Shown here: positions 23,140-34,900 of the stretch, piece by piece
Layout of the letters: each line of letters opens with the position of its first letter
Numbering within the stretch: position 1 is the first letter of the stretch
Assembly (NCBI GenBank): GCA_018830865.1
Contig: JAHJRN010000069.1
Location: forward strand, 1-63,043
Source of the DNA: Patescibacteria group bacterium
GTDB taxonomy: Bacteria; Patescibacteriota; Patescibacteriia; 2-12-FULL-60-25
Length of the DNA: 63,043 nt
Direction: 5' to 3'
Notes under the pieces: generated by a model
What the model was told of the DNA's origin: nothing
Databases searched by the model: none
What the model saw: the letters and a program-made list of their open reading frames with translations, nothing else
Made by a program: the position numbers and the translations under genes

Positions 23140-26100
23140 TTAGCGTACGATACTCATCCGTTTGGTTACCATACCGTTTTCGGTATTGATGCGAACCATG
23201 TAAACACCTGATTCGAGTGAAGCAGTGTTCAGCTGAGTTTTTGCAGCATCAACTTCGATGTCATAAACAACTTGTCCAACAGCATTGATCACAGTAACGC
23301 GATTAATACCAGTAGCTTCGATGTTTACCATATCGCTGGCAGGGTTCGGGAACAAACGAGCTTCGGCAGCACCGGTTTCATTTATATTTGTTATGAAAAC
23401 ATAAACGAAATCATCTTCAGGATTTTCCAGAGCCATTGCTGGTTCTGATTCACAGCTTCCACCTTCGTAAGTGTAAGCAGCAGTTACCTGATAATAATAT
23501 TCGCCAATGGCTGCGTCAGTGTCGTAGTATCCAAATTCAGATACACCTTCTTCGAAAGGAACAGTAGCAATCAGGCTATAATCTGCTCCGTTTTCGCTAC
23601 GATATACGTTAAATACATCGAGTTCGCGGTTGCGGGTGATATCCAGAACAGCATTTTCGCCGGCACCTTCGCCAGAAACTGCAAGTGCAGCTTGGTCGTC
23701 GCTGTTGTATTTGTCAACAGGAATTTCCATTGGTATTGCTGCCATAGTTCCAGCTGCAGTAGTTACGAAACCACGCAGGTTCCAGGTATAAGCAAGACCA
23801 AGATCATTCAAATGTTCCCAAAGTACACCGTCAAGTGTAATCAGGTCACTATTTGGGTTGCCTGTATAGTCACCACAACCAGCAGGATAACTCACACCAT
23901 CAGTAGTGTAAACAGCAATCCAGAGTTCTTTGGTAACGTCGATCAATACAGCGTCGGTAAGTTCAACTTCTTCCCATGTTTCAATTCCCAGACCACTGAG
24001 GGTTTGTGTATGAAGCAGGGTAGCAGCATTGGTACCTTCATAAATGCGTAGTTCGTTTGAAGAAGCTACACGGTTATATATCTCAATTTTGGTGAGTGAT
24101 GCGCCATCAAATTCTGCCAGCTGTGCCGGGTCGAATTTAATAGCCCAGGTGAAGGTAGCAGGACCACCAATACCATCAACATTTACACCGTCGTCGTAGA
24201 ATAACCATTCAGCAATAGCATCCTGTGGAGAATTCCACGCGATCATCGCACCAAAGGCTTCTTCAGTCCAGAGGTATTCGCCAGTGAGGTCTTTCGGAGC
24301 ATCACAAGGATAAACAACCTCAACATCAATGCAGTTACCAGCACATGATTCAGCGCCACTTTCGTAAACGAAAGTTACACAGTATTCGTGCATGCCATAA
24401 GCTACATCTTCGTCAACGTAGATTTCGTCAGTAACCATTTCAGCAATCAGTTCGCCATCGCGATAAACATTCGCACCAAGCAGTTCGCCTGTTTCGAAGT
24501 CTCCGCCACCGCCACCACCGCCGGTGGAGTTGTCGATGAGTTCATAACCAAAGGCTAAGTCAGGAGTACCCTGAGCTGTTCCACCAAGAATCACTTTCTC
24601 AGTATCGAGATCTTCATAGATATAAAGACCACCAGCGATATAGTCACCAAGATCGGCACTTACGCTATGAGAAACACCAGTTAATGCACCAGCAGCAATA
24701 TCATATTGCTCAACCTGACAGCCAGCACCGGTAGTAGTTCCTGTGAAGAACCACAAGAATGGTCCGTCTTCGCTGAAGTTATCGTAAGCAGCACCATACA
24801 TGCTTGGAGGAGCTACAATAGTGTTTAATGTTGCTCCGGTTCTGTCGAACAATACCATGTCTGTTGCAAAGTTATTACCCCAGAAAGCATCATTTACATC
24901 ATCGTATGCAATTGCACGTACGGCTGTAGGTGCAGTGATGGTTCCAACTAAGGTCTTATTTGTAAAGTCCATTTGGAATACTGTTGTTGAAGCAGCAGCT
25001 CCATACATATAAGTACCGTCAAATGCCATATCCCTTACAGAAGATACTCCAGGAATTTGGAATGTCTCTACATATGTACCATCCATTGTAAACTTAACAA
25101 TGTCGCTACTAGAAGACCATTTGGTTGCATAGATAAATTCACCATCAGTTTCAGCACCGGCAAGACCAGTTAAACCAGAAGGTGTATCAATGTCGAAGCT
25201 GTATTCAAGATCCCACATTTCGCGACGAACAACACGTTTGTCTGTTGCAACGTCATTTGATTCAGCATAAATATTATTTGAAGCAGCAACCTGAGTCACA
25301 ACTTTTTCAATATTCTCAGAACCAATACCTTCGGCAAGTGGCTGTGCACGCTGTGTAGCAGGACCAACATAAACATTATCCAAGAAGATTGCTGCACCAT
25401 CATTGAAGTTATCAGCAACGGTTTCGCGGAATGCCAGGTAATAAGGTGTACCAGCATCAACAAAATCTTCAAGGTCATAAGTATAAAGTTCCCATTCAAC
25501 ACTGCTTCCAGTACCAAAGTCGATGTCGTCAACAACGATGTCGAAGTCACCGGTAGAAGTTTGTGAAGCGGTTGAAATCAGGATTTGAACGTTGTCAGCG
25601 TAAGCATCTGGCCAGTAGCGCAGGTAGAATGAAATCATTTCACCGGCAGCAGCAGTCAGCTGTGGAGTTACAAGCCACATATCGTTAGCGCTTGCTCCGC
25701 CACCTTCCCAGCTTGCATAAGCCATAGATGATCCACCATCAGGTGCAGCAGTAGCTTCTCCACCAGTCCAACCTGGAACAGGAGTAGTACCAACAGCTAA
25801 AGCAGACCAACCAGTACCACCATCAGGACTGAGTTTTGCCCAATCAGCAGGTGGGAATGCGCCTTCGAAGCCTTCTTCAAAAGCTTCTCCCGGAGGAGGT
25901 GGAGGTGTAGAACCGCCCCATGTAAGGGTAACTTCTTGTCCGTCAACTTCGCCAGCGAGGTTTTCAGGGCCAGGATAGTTTTCACAGCTGTAATAAGTCC
26001 AGGTATAGCTCATCTTTTCCGACATGCCATTGGAGTAGATAGCAGCTACTTCTGAGAAGTATTCTTCGCCTTCTACCAAGCCGTCAACATCATACTGATA

Positions 26101-29100
26101 GAATGTGTTTTCGGTGTCAGCAATGAAATTGCCATCCAACCAAACTTTGTAGTATTGTAATGCGCGCTCTGATTCGTCAGTTTCAGTAACAACAACATTA
26201 TCAATTGCCCAGTACCAGTTCCAGCCTGGTGAGAAGTAATGAAAACGAATCTGGAAGGTTTCGTTCATATACTCAGTAACATCCAAAACCTGGTTGTTAG
26301 GAGCATCCCATGCACCAGCATCAGCAGTTTGATTGAGCACTGTTACCCAGTCGCTACCATCAAATACTTCAACTTTAGCATATTCGGATGATGAAAGGTT
26401 ATTGTAATACTGATCGAAATGCAGGAACAGTTGTTCTGCAGTTGAAGCATCAATTACAGGAGAAATCAGGATTTCGTCCATGGTGCTGCCGATACCGGCT
26501 TCATCAGAATCAACATAGGCAAATGGCGTTCCATCAAGTGAAGCACCAGCAGATTGTGGGTTGCCGGCAGGAGTTTCCATATACCAGGTGTCGGCTGTTG
26601 AGCCGCCAGGGATAATCGTCCAGGTTTCAGGAATACCTTCGTCAAAGTTTTCTGCAAAGCCTTCGAAAGGAACAATACCACCCTGACGCCATGTTGCAAA
26701 AGCTGTAGGTGTTACATACAGATCGCCAACAGGATAGAGCAGTTCGTTCAGAATCCATACGAAATCCTGAGCTTCCTGGATATCAACACCAGTAAGTTCA
26801 ACGGTTTCAAAGCCGCGAAGCTCAACAAAGATATCATAGGTTCCTTTGCGGAATTCGTCCCATGCATAGTAACCAGTTTCGTCCAGTTCAACCTCGTAAA
26901 CGAGTTCGAGACCTGGCTCTGATGTATTGGTGAAGGTTACGTCAGTTCCTTCAGGGCTATCGCCACTGTTGGTACTAACAGAAACACTTACCTGAGTGAT
27001 CATGTCTTTATCCAGACAGTTGGAGAAGGTAACTTCGGCCTGATTGAGGTCGTATTCAGCTACAACACCCCATTTGTAAACGCCCGATTCAACACCACCC
27101 CAGGTATTGTCAGTAAATTGCTGATCAACAGTGAATCCAAGGAACTGAAGTTCGCCAGTTTCACAAGTTGTGCGATAAATGCTATATCCGGTCAATTCGC
27201 GGCTTGAAGCAGTTTCCATTGCAGCCATTTTGGCGTCAACGGCTTCTGTTGTCATGCCAGCAGTTTTGAAAGGAACAGCAGTGCTGTTGCCAGCCAGAAC
27301 AGGCTCGGTATAAGCAGCTCTTGTTTCTGTATTGGTAACGGTTACATCATCAATTTTGATGAAATACATATCCGTTACATCAGCATGCTGGAAGGCAATG
27401 TAGATGGTCTGTCCTGCATAAGCAGAAAGATCCAATGTTACTTCGCCCCATGCAGCAGGAGAAACAGCATCGTGAAGGGTTTCAGTAAAGTCGGCAACTG
27501 CATTACCAGTTGTAGAAACTTTCACATAATATTGCTCATCAGACCAATCAGCATCCTGTGCAGCAACCCAGAATTTAAGTTCTGAAGCAGCCGTGATGTC
27601 CATAGCAGGCGTAACGAGCCAGTTATTAGGAGTAAGTGCACCTACAGTATTGAGGTAAGAAGCGCTGGTCATGCAATACAAACCATCATGTGCTTCAAAG
27701 ATATCAAATTCGATAGCTGTATTTTCCCAATTGTAAGTATCACCATCTTCGTCGTAAGTAACCCAACCAGTTGGCAAAGTACCGGCTTCAAATCCTTCGA
27801 AGAAATCTTCGGTTGATCCGCCGCCACCTGTGCCGCTCCAGTTCAATTGAACAACATCATCAGAAAGTTCTGTTGCAACAACCGGTCCTGCAGGATAAGG
27901 GAATTCGAGTAAAGCAAAGTCGTTAGTAACAGTTTCGCCAAAAGCAACTGCAATACCTTCAATAGTTTGCGATTCGTAAGTGTTAGCACTTGCTGTAACG
28001 GTATAGGTTCCTTCAACTACTTCACCGGCGTATAAACCAGCAGCATCAGTAGTAAAGTCGAAACTGTAATCGTCATTGGCAAAAGTTACGGTAGCACCTT
28101 CGATAGCAGCATCACCAACGAAAGCAGTAACTGTTCCATCAACATATCCACCACCTGTGATTACAACATCTTCAGAGCAAGTAACACCCTGACAGGTTTC
28201 AGCGCCACTGTCGTAGATATAGGTAACGCAATAATTGTAAGTTCCGAATTCGAGTTCTTCGTCCAGGAAGCTTTCAACAGCTTCGGTGGTGAAGTCAAGT
28301 TCGGCATAAACTTCGCCATTGCGATAGATGCGTGCAGCAGCAATAGTATCCAGTGCATCGGCATCAACATTTGTCCAAGTGAGTTCGATGTCCAGTGTTC
28401 CAACTAGCTGTGCAGCAGCGAAATCAGCAGGAACATCATAATTATCACAGGCTACATAAGTCCAGTTGAAAGCAGCGCGGTCAGACTGACCAGTTGTGTA
28501 AACAGCTGCAACTTCAGCAAGATAGGTTTCACCATCAACGAGGGTTTCACCAAATGTAGTTCCATATTGATATTCTTCTTCAGTAAGTTCTCCAAGGAGT
28601 ACTTCATCAAGGAAGAGCTTGTAAGTAGCAAATTCACGTGTAGAAGCTGGAACGTCTGTAATAACAAAATTGTCAATTGCCCAGTACCACGCGTATACAT
28701 TATTGTCATCATAATGGAAACGCACCTGAAAATCTTCATTTGCATAAGCTGTTACATCTAGTACTTTATGATCTGGAGCACTCCAGTCACCAGCATCAGC
28801 TGTCTGGTTAAGAACAACAACCCAATCTGTACCATCAAATACTTCAACATTAGCAAAGTCAGTTGAAATATTATTGAAATACTGATCAAATTCAAGATAT
28901 AATGCGCTTGCAATAGAAGCATCAACAACTGATGAAGTCATATAGCCATCAACTCTTACACCTGATCCGGCTCCGTCAGAATCAATCAGCATGAAAGGGG
29001 TGTTATCAAGCGTCTCATCTCCGGACCAGCTATCATAAAACTCAACCCATTGCCAATTATCAGCAACATCTGAGTTGGGTCCAAGTTCGATAGTCCAATC

Positions 29101-31467
29101 AGCAGGCATTCCACTGTTAAAGTCCTGCATCACTGGCTCAAAAGCACCAGCAACGCCAGCATCCCATGTTGCAAAACCAGTTGGCGTTACATACAGGTTA
29201 GCTGGAACAGCAAGGATTTCTTCTAACAACCACTCAAAAGAAGTGACGTCAAAAATATCCTGTGTTTCAGTGATGGAAGCAAAACCATTTTTAACCACTT
29301 CGATGTCATAAGTTCCTTTACGGAAAGCATCCCAGGTATATTCGCCACTTTCACCTAATACGATAGCGTATTCCAGGTTTAATGCCGGTTCGCTGATGTT
29401 GGTGAAAGAAACAACAGCGCCACCAGGACTATCAGCTGAATTTGTTGCAACAGTTACGTCAACAACAGTATTCATGTCTTTGTCGAGGCTGTTTGAAGCA
29501 ACGAGATCAGAACCGTTGAGGTCGTAAACGGCTTTTACATACCATTTGTAAACTCCCCAATCCTGTACACCCCAGTCGAAATCAACGAAATTAAACTGGC
29601 TGGTAGTACCAACGAGTTCCATTGTACCGGGCAGGTACTCTTTTTCGCGATAGATTTCGAATTCAACCAAAGCGCGGTCGCTCAGTTCATTTCCTGAAGC
29701 AGTGAAATTATTTTCTACAATAAATTCGCTCCACATTTTTTCGATATCCTGGGCATTCATGCCTTTGGTATCGAAAGGATATTGCTGAGGAACAAAGTTT
29801 GCAGCATCCCATCCCCATTCGAGGAGAACGCGATCGTCATCCATTTCAACAGCAACAACGAAATCAACAGGGAAAGCTGTTTCGAGCAGTTCGAAATCTT
29901 CAGTAGTCGCAGCGTCATAAGTTACAACAACGCCTTCAAGTGTAGCGTTGATATAACCATCCATTGAAACAGTAAGGTCATATTCACCGGCTAACAGGTC
30001 GAGCGTGTAATCACCAGCTGCATCAGTAGTTGCAGTGTAAGTTTGCTCTACACCAAATTCGTCTAACCCTTCGATAGCAACAGTAGCACCTTCGATATCA
30101 AAACCAGTTACCATATCTGTAACATTACCATTCAGTGTACCTTCGCCGGTAACCTGAACAGTAAAAGGAGCAGAATGAGCTGATTCACCTTCGTCAAAAA
30201 TAGAAGTTACAGTATATTCATATCCTGTCATATTGTATGCAGGAGTTTCGTCGGTATAAGAAGCTTCGGTAAGCATTGCAGCATTTTGCTTTACGCCATC
30301 GCGGAAGATATTGTATCCGAGGAATGCACGGTCAACAGGACTTTCCCAGGTCAAAACTACATCTTCGCCTTCATAAACTTCAGCATCAGCTGTAAGATCA
30401 GATGGGGGAGTTAAAGTAGTCGTGAAGCCCCAGATATCGCCCATAGTTGGGTTAGCATTGTTATTGTTCTTTGTATTTACCTGCCAGAAATACTGTAGAT
30501 TAGGCTCAAGATTTGACAATTCAAAAGTTGTAGCCAAATCATCAGTCCAGTCAACAACAACAGTTGCAGGAGGATAAGTGGTTCCAATAACAACTTGGTA
30601 TTCAAGTGTATTGTTACCAAAAGTCCACTCAAGCATTGTTCCGTTAATTACATCAACAGCACCATCAGCAGGAGCAACATAGGTTGCAGCTTCAGCATCA
30701 GGCATTACAGATGTAGTTACATCTAAATCGTAAGCAGCACCAGTTGTGCTGACTACCAGGTAATAATCACCGGCAAAAAGCTGCATATCTGTTGCAGCAG
30801 TTCCGGCAGCATAAAGCTCGTTGCCATCGGCAGGACCTTCATTAAGGCCAAAAGGCGCATAAACGGCCATTTTAGCATCAGCACCCGTCAGGTTTACTGA
30901 AACCAATTGGTCAGTAGCCAGTGTAAAAGCATATACTGCGTCAAAACCATCGGCAGTAGCGCCAGCCAGTAGATAATTGTCTTTAAAATCTACGGTTGAA
31001 ACAGCGGCAGCATTGAATGGGAAAGCAGCGATTTCGAAAGGATTTTCGAAAACATCGCCCTGAACCGGCACATAGGCATTTGCCTGAAGTGGCGCAACAG
31101 TTACATCACGGTTAAAGCCCCATTGTGCTACAAAGTCGCCCTCTAAAAGGCCGGCTGTTGCTGTACCGTTAGTGTTTACGTAAACCTCAACAGCTTCACC
31201 CGGTTGAATTGTCATCGGGAAATTTGCTGCATCAAGGCCAAAAAAGGCCGGTGCATCAAGCTCCGCTGTATTTAAGGTTATTACATCGGTGGATGTGTTG
31301 GTAAGCGTAAAGGCTTCCGAACGCATCCATGCCTCAATTGGGCGTTCGCCTAAATCCAGATTGGCAGGCGAAATTTCCAATTTTTGAGCAGTGAGCTGAG
31401 TGCCAAACAGCATGATAGCCGCGGCAAACAGCAAAAACCATCGTTGGATGGTAGTTTTTCTGTTCAT
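23140..31467 (-). CDS. Giant multidomain T9SS surface protein 2 (adhesin-like)
   Basis: 2775 aa from the ATG at 31467 (MNRKTTIQRWFLLF; signal peptide to about residue 28, QLTAQ). The frame stays open upstream for 45 codons, but that stretch lacks signal-peptide character. In order: an Ig-like DLGERPIEAW unit, a pre-peptidase-C-like unit, Fn3 modules, carboxypeptidase-regulatory folds near 439 and 1102, cleaved-adhesin-like modules near 776, 1219, 1602 and 1862, a propeller-like segment at about 2089-2312, and a type A sorting domain (FPNPASDMVNIEA, ESGVYMVRINT). It is colinear with giant protein 1 over most of its length. Motif B lies 265 nt upstream. It is probably a cell-surface adhesin or matrix protein; no enzymatic motif is seen. 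Confidence 0.9.
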   Translation of the reverse strand: MNRKTTIQRWFLLFAAAIMLFGTQLTAQKLEISPANLDLGERPIEAWMRSEAFTLTNTSTDVITLNTAELDAPAFFGLDAANFPMTIQPGEAVEVYVNTNGTATAGLLEGDFVAQWGFNRDVTVAPLQANAYVPVQGDVFENPFEIAAFPFNAAAVSTVDFKDNYLLAGATADGFDAVYAFTLATDQLVSVNLTGADAKMAVYAPFGLNEGPADGNELYAAGTAATDMQLFAGDYYLVVSTTGAAYDLDVTTSVMPDAEAATYVAPADGAVDVINGTMLEWTFGNNTLEYQVVIGTTYPPATVVVDWTDDLATTFELSNLEPNLQYFWQVNTKNNNNANPTMGDIWGFTTTLTPPSDLTADAEVYEGEDVVLTWESPVDRAFLGYNIFRDGVKQNAAMLTEASYTDETPAYNMTGYEYTVTSIFDEGESAHSAPFTVQVTGEGTLNGNVTDMVTGFDIEGATVAIEGLDEFGVEQTYTATTDAAGDYTLDLLAGEYDLTVSMDGYINATLEGVVVTYDAATTEDFELLETAFPVDFVVAVEMDDDRVLLEWGWDAANFVPQQYPFDTKGMNAQDIEKMWSEFIVENNFTASGNELSDRALVEFEIYREKEYLPGTMELVGTTSQFNFVDFDWGVQDWGVYKWYVKAVYDLNGSDLVASNSLDKDMNTVVDVTVATNSADSPGGAVVSFTNISEPALNLEYAIVLGESGEYTWDAFRKGTYDIEVVKNGFASITETQDIFDVTSFEWLLEEILAVPANLYVTPTGFATWDAGVAGAFEPVMQDFNSGMPADWTIELGPNSDVADNWQWVEFYDSWSGDETLDNTPFMLIDSDGAGSGVRVDGYMTSSVVDASIASALYLEFDQYFNNISTDFANVEVFDGTDWVVVLNQTADAGDWSAPDHKVLDVTAYANEDFQVRFHYDDNNVYAWYWAIDNFVITDVPASTREFATYKLFLDEVLLGELTEEEYQYGTTFGETLVDGETYLAEVAAVYTTGQSDRAAFNWTYVACDNYDVPADFAAAQLVGTLDIELTWTNVDADALDTIAAARIYRNGEVYAELDFTTEAVESFLDEELEFGTYNYCVTYIYDSGAETCQGVTCSEDVVITGGGYVDGTVTAFVGDAAIEGATVTFANDDYSFDFTTDAAGLYAGEVVEGTYTVTASANTYESQTIEGIAVAFGETVTNDFALLEFPYPAGPVVATELSDDVVQLNWSGTGGGGSTEDFFEGFEAGTLPTGWVTYDEDGDTYNWENTAIEFDIFEAHDGLYCMTSASYLNTVGALTPNNWLVTPAMDITAASELKFWVAAQDADWSDEQYYVKVSTTGNAVADFTETLHDAVSPAAWGEVTLDLSAYAGQTIYIAFQHADVTDMYFIKIDDVTVTNTETRAAYTEPVLAGNSTAVPFKTAGMTTEAVDAKMAAMETASSRELTGYSIYRTTCETGELQFLGFTVDQQFTDNTWGGVESGVYKWGVVAEYDLNQAEVTFSNCLDKDMITQVSVSVSTNSGDSPEGTDVTFTNTSEPGLELVYEVELDETGYYAWDEFRKGTYDIFVELRGFETVELTGVDIQEAQDFVWILNELLYPVGDLYVTPTAFATWRQGGIVPFEGFAENFDEGIPETWTIIPGGSTADTWYMETPAGNPQSAGASLDGTPFAYVDSDEAGIGSTMDEILISPVIDASTAEQLFLHFDQYYNNLSSSEYAKVEVFDGSDWVTVLNQTADAGAWDAPNNQVLDVTEYMNETFQIRFHYFSPGWNWYWAIDNVVVTETDESERALQYYKVWLDGNFIADTENTFYQYDVDGLVEGEEYFSEVAAIYSNGMSEKMSYTWTYYSCENYPGPENLAGEVDGQEVTLTWGGSTPPPPPGEAFEEGFEGAFPPADWAKLSPDGGTGWSALAVGTTPVPGWTGGEATAAPDGGSSMAYASWEGGGASANDMWLVTPQLTAAAGEMISFYLRYWPDAYADNVQILISTASQTSTGDFDIVVDDIDFGTGSSVEWELYTYDLEDFVDAGTPYYLAFRETVADNFNDGAAIFLDNVYVGPATQRAQPLAEGIGSENIEKVVTQVAASNNIYAESNDVATDKRVVRREMWDLEYSFDIDTPSGLTGLAGAETDGEFIYATKWSSSSDIVKFTMDGTYVETFQIPGVSSVRDMAFDGTYMYGAAASTTVFQMDFTNKTLVGTITAPTAVRAIAYDDVNDAFWGNNFATDMVLFDRTGATLNTIVAPPSMYGAAYDNFSEDGPFLWFFTGTTTGAGCQVEQYDIAAGALTGVSHSVSADLGDYIAGGLYIYEDLDTEKVILGGTAQGTPDLAFGYELIDNSTGGGGGGGDFETGELLGANVYRDGELIAEMVTDEIYVDEDVAYGMHEYCVTFVYESGAESCAGNCIDVEVVYPCDAPKDLTGEYLWTEEAFGAMIAWNSPQDAIAEWLFYDDGVNVDGIGGPATFTWAIKFDPAQLAEFDGASLTKIEIYNRVASSNELRIYEGTNAATLLHTQTLSGLGIETWEEVELTDAVLIDVTKELWIAVYTTDGVSYPAGCGDYTGNPNSDLITLDGVLWEHLNDLGLAYTWNLRGFVTTAAGTMAAIPMEIPVDKYNSDDQAALAVSGEGAGENAVLDITRNRELDVFNVYRSENGADYSLIATVPFEEGVSEFGYYDTDAAIGEYYYQVTAAYTYEGGSCESEPAMALENPEDDFVYVFITNINETGAAEARLFPNPASDMVNIEATGINRVTVINAVGQVVYDIEVDAAKTQLNTASLESGVYMVRINTENGMVTKRMSIVR

Positions 31468-31731
31468 AATTAAAATTGATTTAATGAATAAATAAAATAG
31501 TGAATAAAACGAAACGACCACACCCATGAGCCGGCAGGCAGCTCTTGAAGCGCGGTCGCTAAAGTTTCCGAATGAAATATAAGAATTGATAAAAAACTCC
31601 ATATTTTAGTTTTAAATAAACAATTAATGACATCAGCCAAAACGAAAATCACATAATGATTTCCTTTTGCGTTAATGTCGCAATTTGTTTTTTCAAGAAA
31701 ATTGGAGTCGTAATATCTCTTTGGTTATAGC

Positions 31732-31761
31732 TAAGACAAAAAAGAGGCTTATTACCCCTAC
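31732..31761 (-). promoter_or_regulatory. ECF-type promoter motif B, site 2 (giant gene 2)
   Basis: Minus strand: GTAGGGGTAA (31761-31752), 11 nt, TTTGTCTTA (31740-31732). It is identical in both boxes and in spacing to the site before giant gene 3. Confidence 0.7.
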
Positions 31762-31897
31762 CCGACAAAATAAAAAATCCCAATAAAATCAAGGGTTATA
31801 GAAGCATTTTCAACCTTATGAGAACAGAACGTTCTTCTAATTAAGCGGTTATACAGCTATTTGTCGAACAAAAAAACTATTCAAATAAACAAAAAAA

Positions 31898-31930
31898 AAC
31901 TCAGGCTACCCCTAAAGGGCAGCCTGAGTT
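31898..31930 (-). terminator. Terminator after giant gene 3
   Basis: Stem AACTCAGGCT / AGCCTGAGTT with an inner CCC/GGG pairing. On the minus strand it is followed by a long T-run. Confidence 0.85.
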
Positions 31931-31970
31931 GTATAATATCAAGATAGTTACCTATCTCGTTTTTTACGTA

Positions 31971-34900
31971 TTAGCGTACAATACTCATACGTTTGGTAAC
32001 CATACCGTTTTCGGTATTGATACGAACCATATAAACACCTGATTCAAGTGAAGCAGTGTTCAGCTGAGTTTTTGCAGCATCAACTTCGATGTCGTAAACA
32101 ACTTGTCCAACAGCATTGATCACAGTGATGCGATTAATACCGGCAGCTTCAACGTTTACCATATCAGTAGCAGGGTTCGGGTACAGACGGGCTTCGGCAG
32201 CACCGGTTTCATTTGTATTGGTAACGAATATCATTACAAAGTCATCTTCCGGATTTTCAAGCGCGAAAGCAGGATCTGATTCGCATTCTGTTCCATCGTC
32301 ATAGGTATGAAGCGCTGTTACCTGATAGTAATAAGTAACCTGAGCATCAGTATCTGTATCGAAATATTCATAAGAAGTAGTTCCTGCATCGTAAGGAACA
32401 GTGGTCAGCAAGCTGTAATCTGTTCCATTATCGCTGCGATATACATTGAATACTGAGAGTTCGCGTGTGCTGTTGCTTTCCAAAACAGGGTTTTCACCTG
32501 TTCCCTGGCCAGAAACAGTCAGTTCAGCGCGATCGTCGTTACTATAAGTATCTGCTGGTGTGTCCATTGGCAAGGCTGCTGTTACTCCGGCCATTGTAGT
32601 TACAAAACCACGCAGGTTCCAGGTATAAGGCAGTGCAAAGTCGCTCAGGTGTTCCCATAGTACGCCGTCCAAAGTGATCAGATCACCGTTTGGCTCGTTC
32701 TGAGTTGGTCCACATCCTGCTGGATAGTTAACTCCATCAGTAGTGTAAACAACAATCCAGAGTTCTTTGGTTACATCAATCAAAACGGCATCTGTCAGGT
32801 CAACTTCTTCCCAAGCTTCTATGCCCAGACCGCTGAGGGTTTGAGTGTGAAGCAGGGTAGCTGCGTTTGTACCTTCGAAGATACGCAATTCGTCTGAAGC
32901 ACCTGTTCTGTTGTAGATCTGGATCTTGGTGAGCGATGCGCCATCGAAATCAGCTAATTGTGCAGGGTCAAACTTGATTGCCCAGCTGAATGAAGCGGGT
33001 CCACCGATTCCGTCAACGTTAGTGCCGTCATCATAGTACAACCATTCTTCCAGCGGTGCTGTTGATGGTTCCCAGGTGATGAGTGATCCAAATTCAGGAT
33101 TGCCATTGTTGTATTCCCATAGGTATTCGCCTGTGAGGTTCTTAGGCGCTTCACAAGGAATGGAAATATCAAGGCAGTAAGCACCTTCGCATGTCATGGC
33201 GCCACTTTCGTATACATAACGGATGCAGTATTCGTATTCGCCACCGTTTACGCTTTCGTCAACGTAGAATGTATCCTGAACCATTTCGGCGATCAGCATT
33301 CCATTGCGATAAACGTTTGTTCCTACGAACAGGTCATCTTCGCGGCTGCTGGTGCTTTGTGTGATTACAGGGGCTTCAACAACTGGATTTACAGCTGATT
33401 TAGCCTGGGCTGCAGGAGCTTCAACATAGTCAAAGTTGATAGGAGTTGCTCTTACCGGGCCATAGGCTGTGTAGATGTACATTTCCATCAGGAAGTTACC
33501 AATGGTGGATGCACCAATTGCGTTGGGATCTGACAGATCGCCATAAATTGAACCTTGTGGGTTTGTTGCATTGTCGGATGACAAGTCAGGATAGGCATCT
33601 GTTGGACTGTTGCTCAGTGGCTCCATCAGGATGGCTACTGTGCTTACGCCGCCTGTGGCTATATCGCCAAGATCAACGCCCATTTCCCAGAGGTCGTTTC
33701 CGGTTGTGGTGATTGGTCCAACAGTTTCGATCAGGGTTTTAGTATCCCAATCGTAAATGTGGATGTTATATTCCCAGGTGCCGGTGGTTCCCCATGAAGC
33801 ATGGTGGAAGTCGAGGCTGTTCACCAAGGCATCAGGATAAGCGCTTAGGTCATAAGCCACTCCATAGCCAAATCCATAGGACTGGAAGTATCCGTTTGCA
33901 GGTGCACCAGGATTTTGGGTGATCTGAATCAATTCCATTGGCTCAACATCTGACCAGGTCAGCAGAACATCATTGTTATTGATTACTTCGCCGTTATATA
34001 CCTGTGGTCCGGCATAGTCTTCGCATGGAACATAAGTCCAAACGTACTGCATTCTTTCAGAGATACCGTTAGAATAAACAGCGGCTACTTCTGCAAGATA
34101 ATCCTGACCAGGAACAAGGTTAGTTACATCATACTGCCAGAAAGTGTTTTCTGTATCAGTGATGAAGTTGTTATCCAACCAAACTTTGTAGTACTGCAAT
34201 TCGCGATCAGCATAGCGATCCATATTGTCAGTAACAACAACATTATCAACAGCTACGTACCAGTTCCAACCGTTTGAAACATAGTGGAAACGTACTTGTA
34301 GCATATCGCTGGCATATTCAGTAATGTCGATCATTTCGCTTACTGTTGGTCCCCATGGGAATGGTCCGGTATCAGCTTCGCTACGGAAGATTTCAACCCA
34401 GTCGCCATCAACCATTACATCAACTGCGAAATACTCATTTCCAATATACTGATATACATAATCAAACATCAGATAGAGTTCTTCTGCATTTTCGGCATTG
34501 ATAACAGGTGAGATCAACTGCTCATCCATTGTAGAACCTGAACCGGCTCCATCAGAATCAGCAAACATAAATGGTGTTCCGTCAACTGAAGAACCTGAAG
34601 ACTGTGGATTACCACCAGGAGTTTCATTGTACCAGGTGTCAGTGGTAGAACCACCATCAACTACAGTCCATGTTTCAGGAAGACCTTCGTCGAAGTTCTC
34701 CATGAAAGGCTCAAATGGAATTTCTCCACCTGATCTCCAGGTAGCAAAACCAGTTGGTGTAACGTAGAGGTCAGCAACAGGTAACAAGAGTTCTTCGAGC
34801 AACCATTCGAATGCTTCAGGACCGTCAATAACGTAACCCATTAGTTCGATTGGAGCAAAGCCATTCTTTTCAACATAGATGTCATATTCACCTTTGCGGA

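Larger units (their letters stand above)
31468..31970. other. Intergenic region between giant genes 2 and 3
   Basis: It holds the long 5' leader of giant gene 2 (from about 31725 to 31468), motif B site 2 and the terminator of giant gene 3. The last 20 nt before the ATG (TAAATCAATTTTAA then YYATG) match the same position before giant gene 3, which points to duplication including the leader end. No RNA gene or riboswitch is recognisable. Confidence 0.5.

Noticed and set aside
31468-31602. Upstream extension of giant protein 2 (45 codons) and of giant protein 3 (47 codons)
   Set aside because: The signal peptide begins at the MNRKTT methionine in both, and the upstream translation is unlike between the two except for the last few residues imposed by the shared leader sequence.
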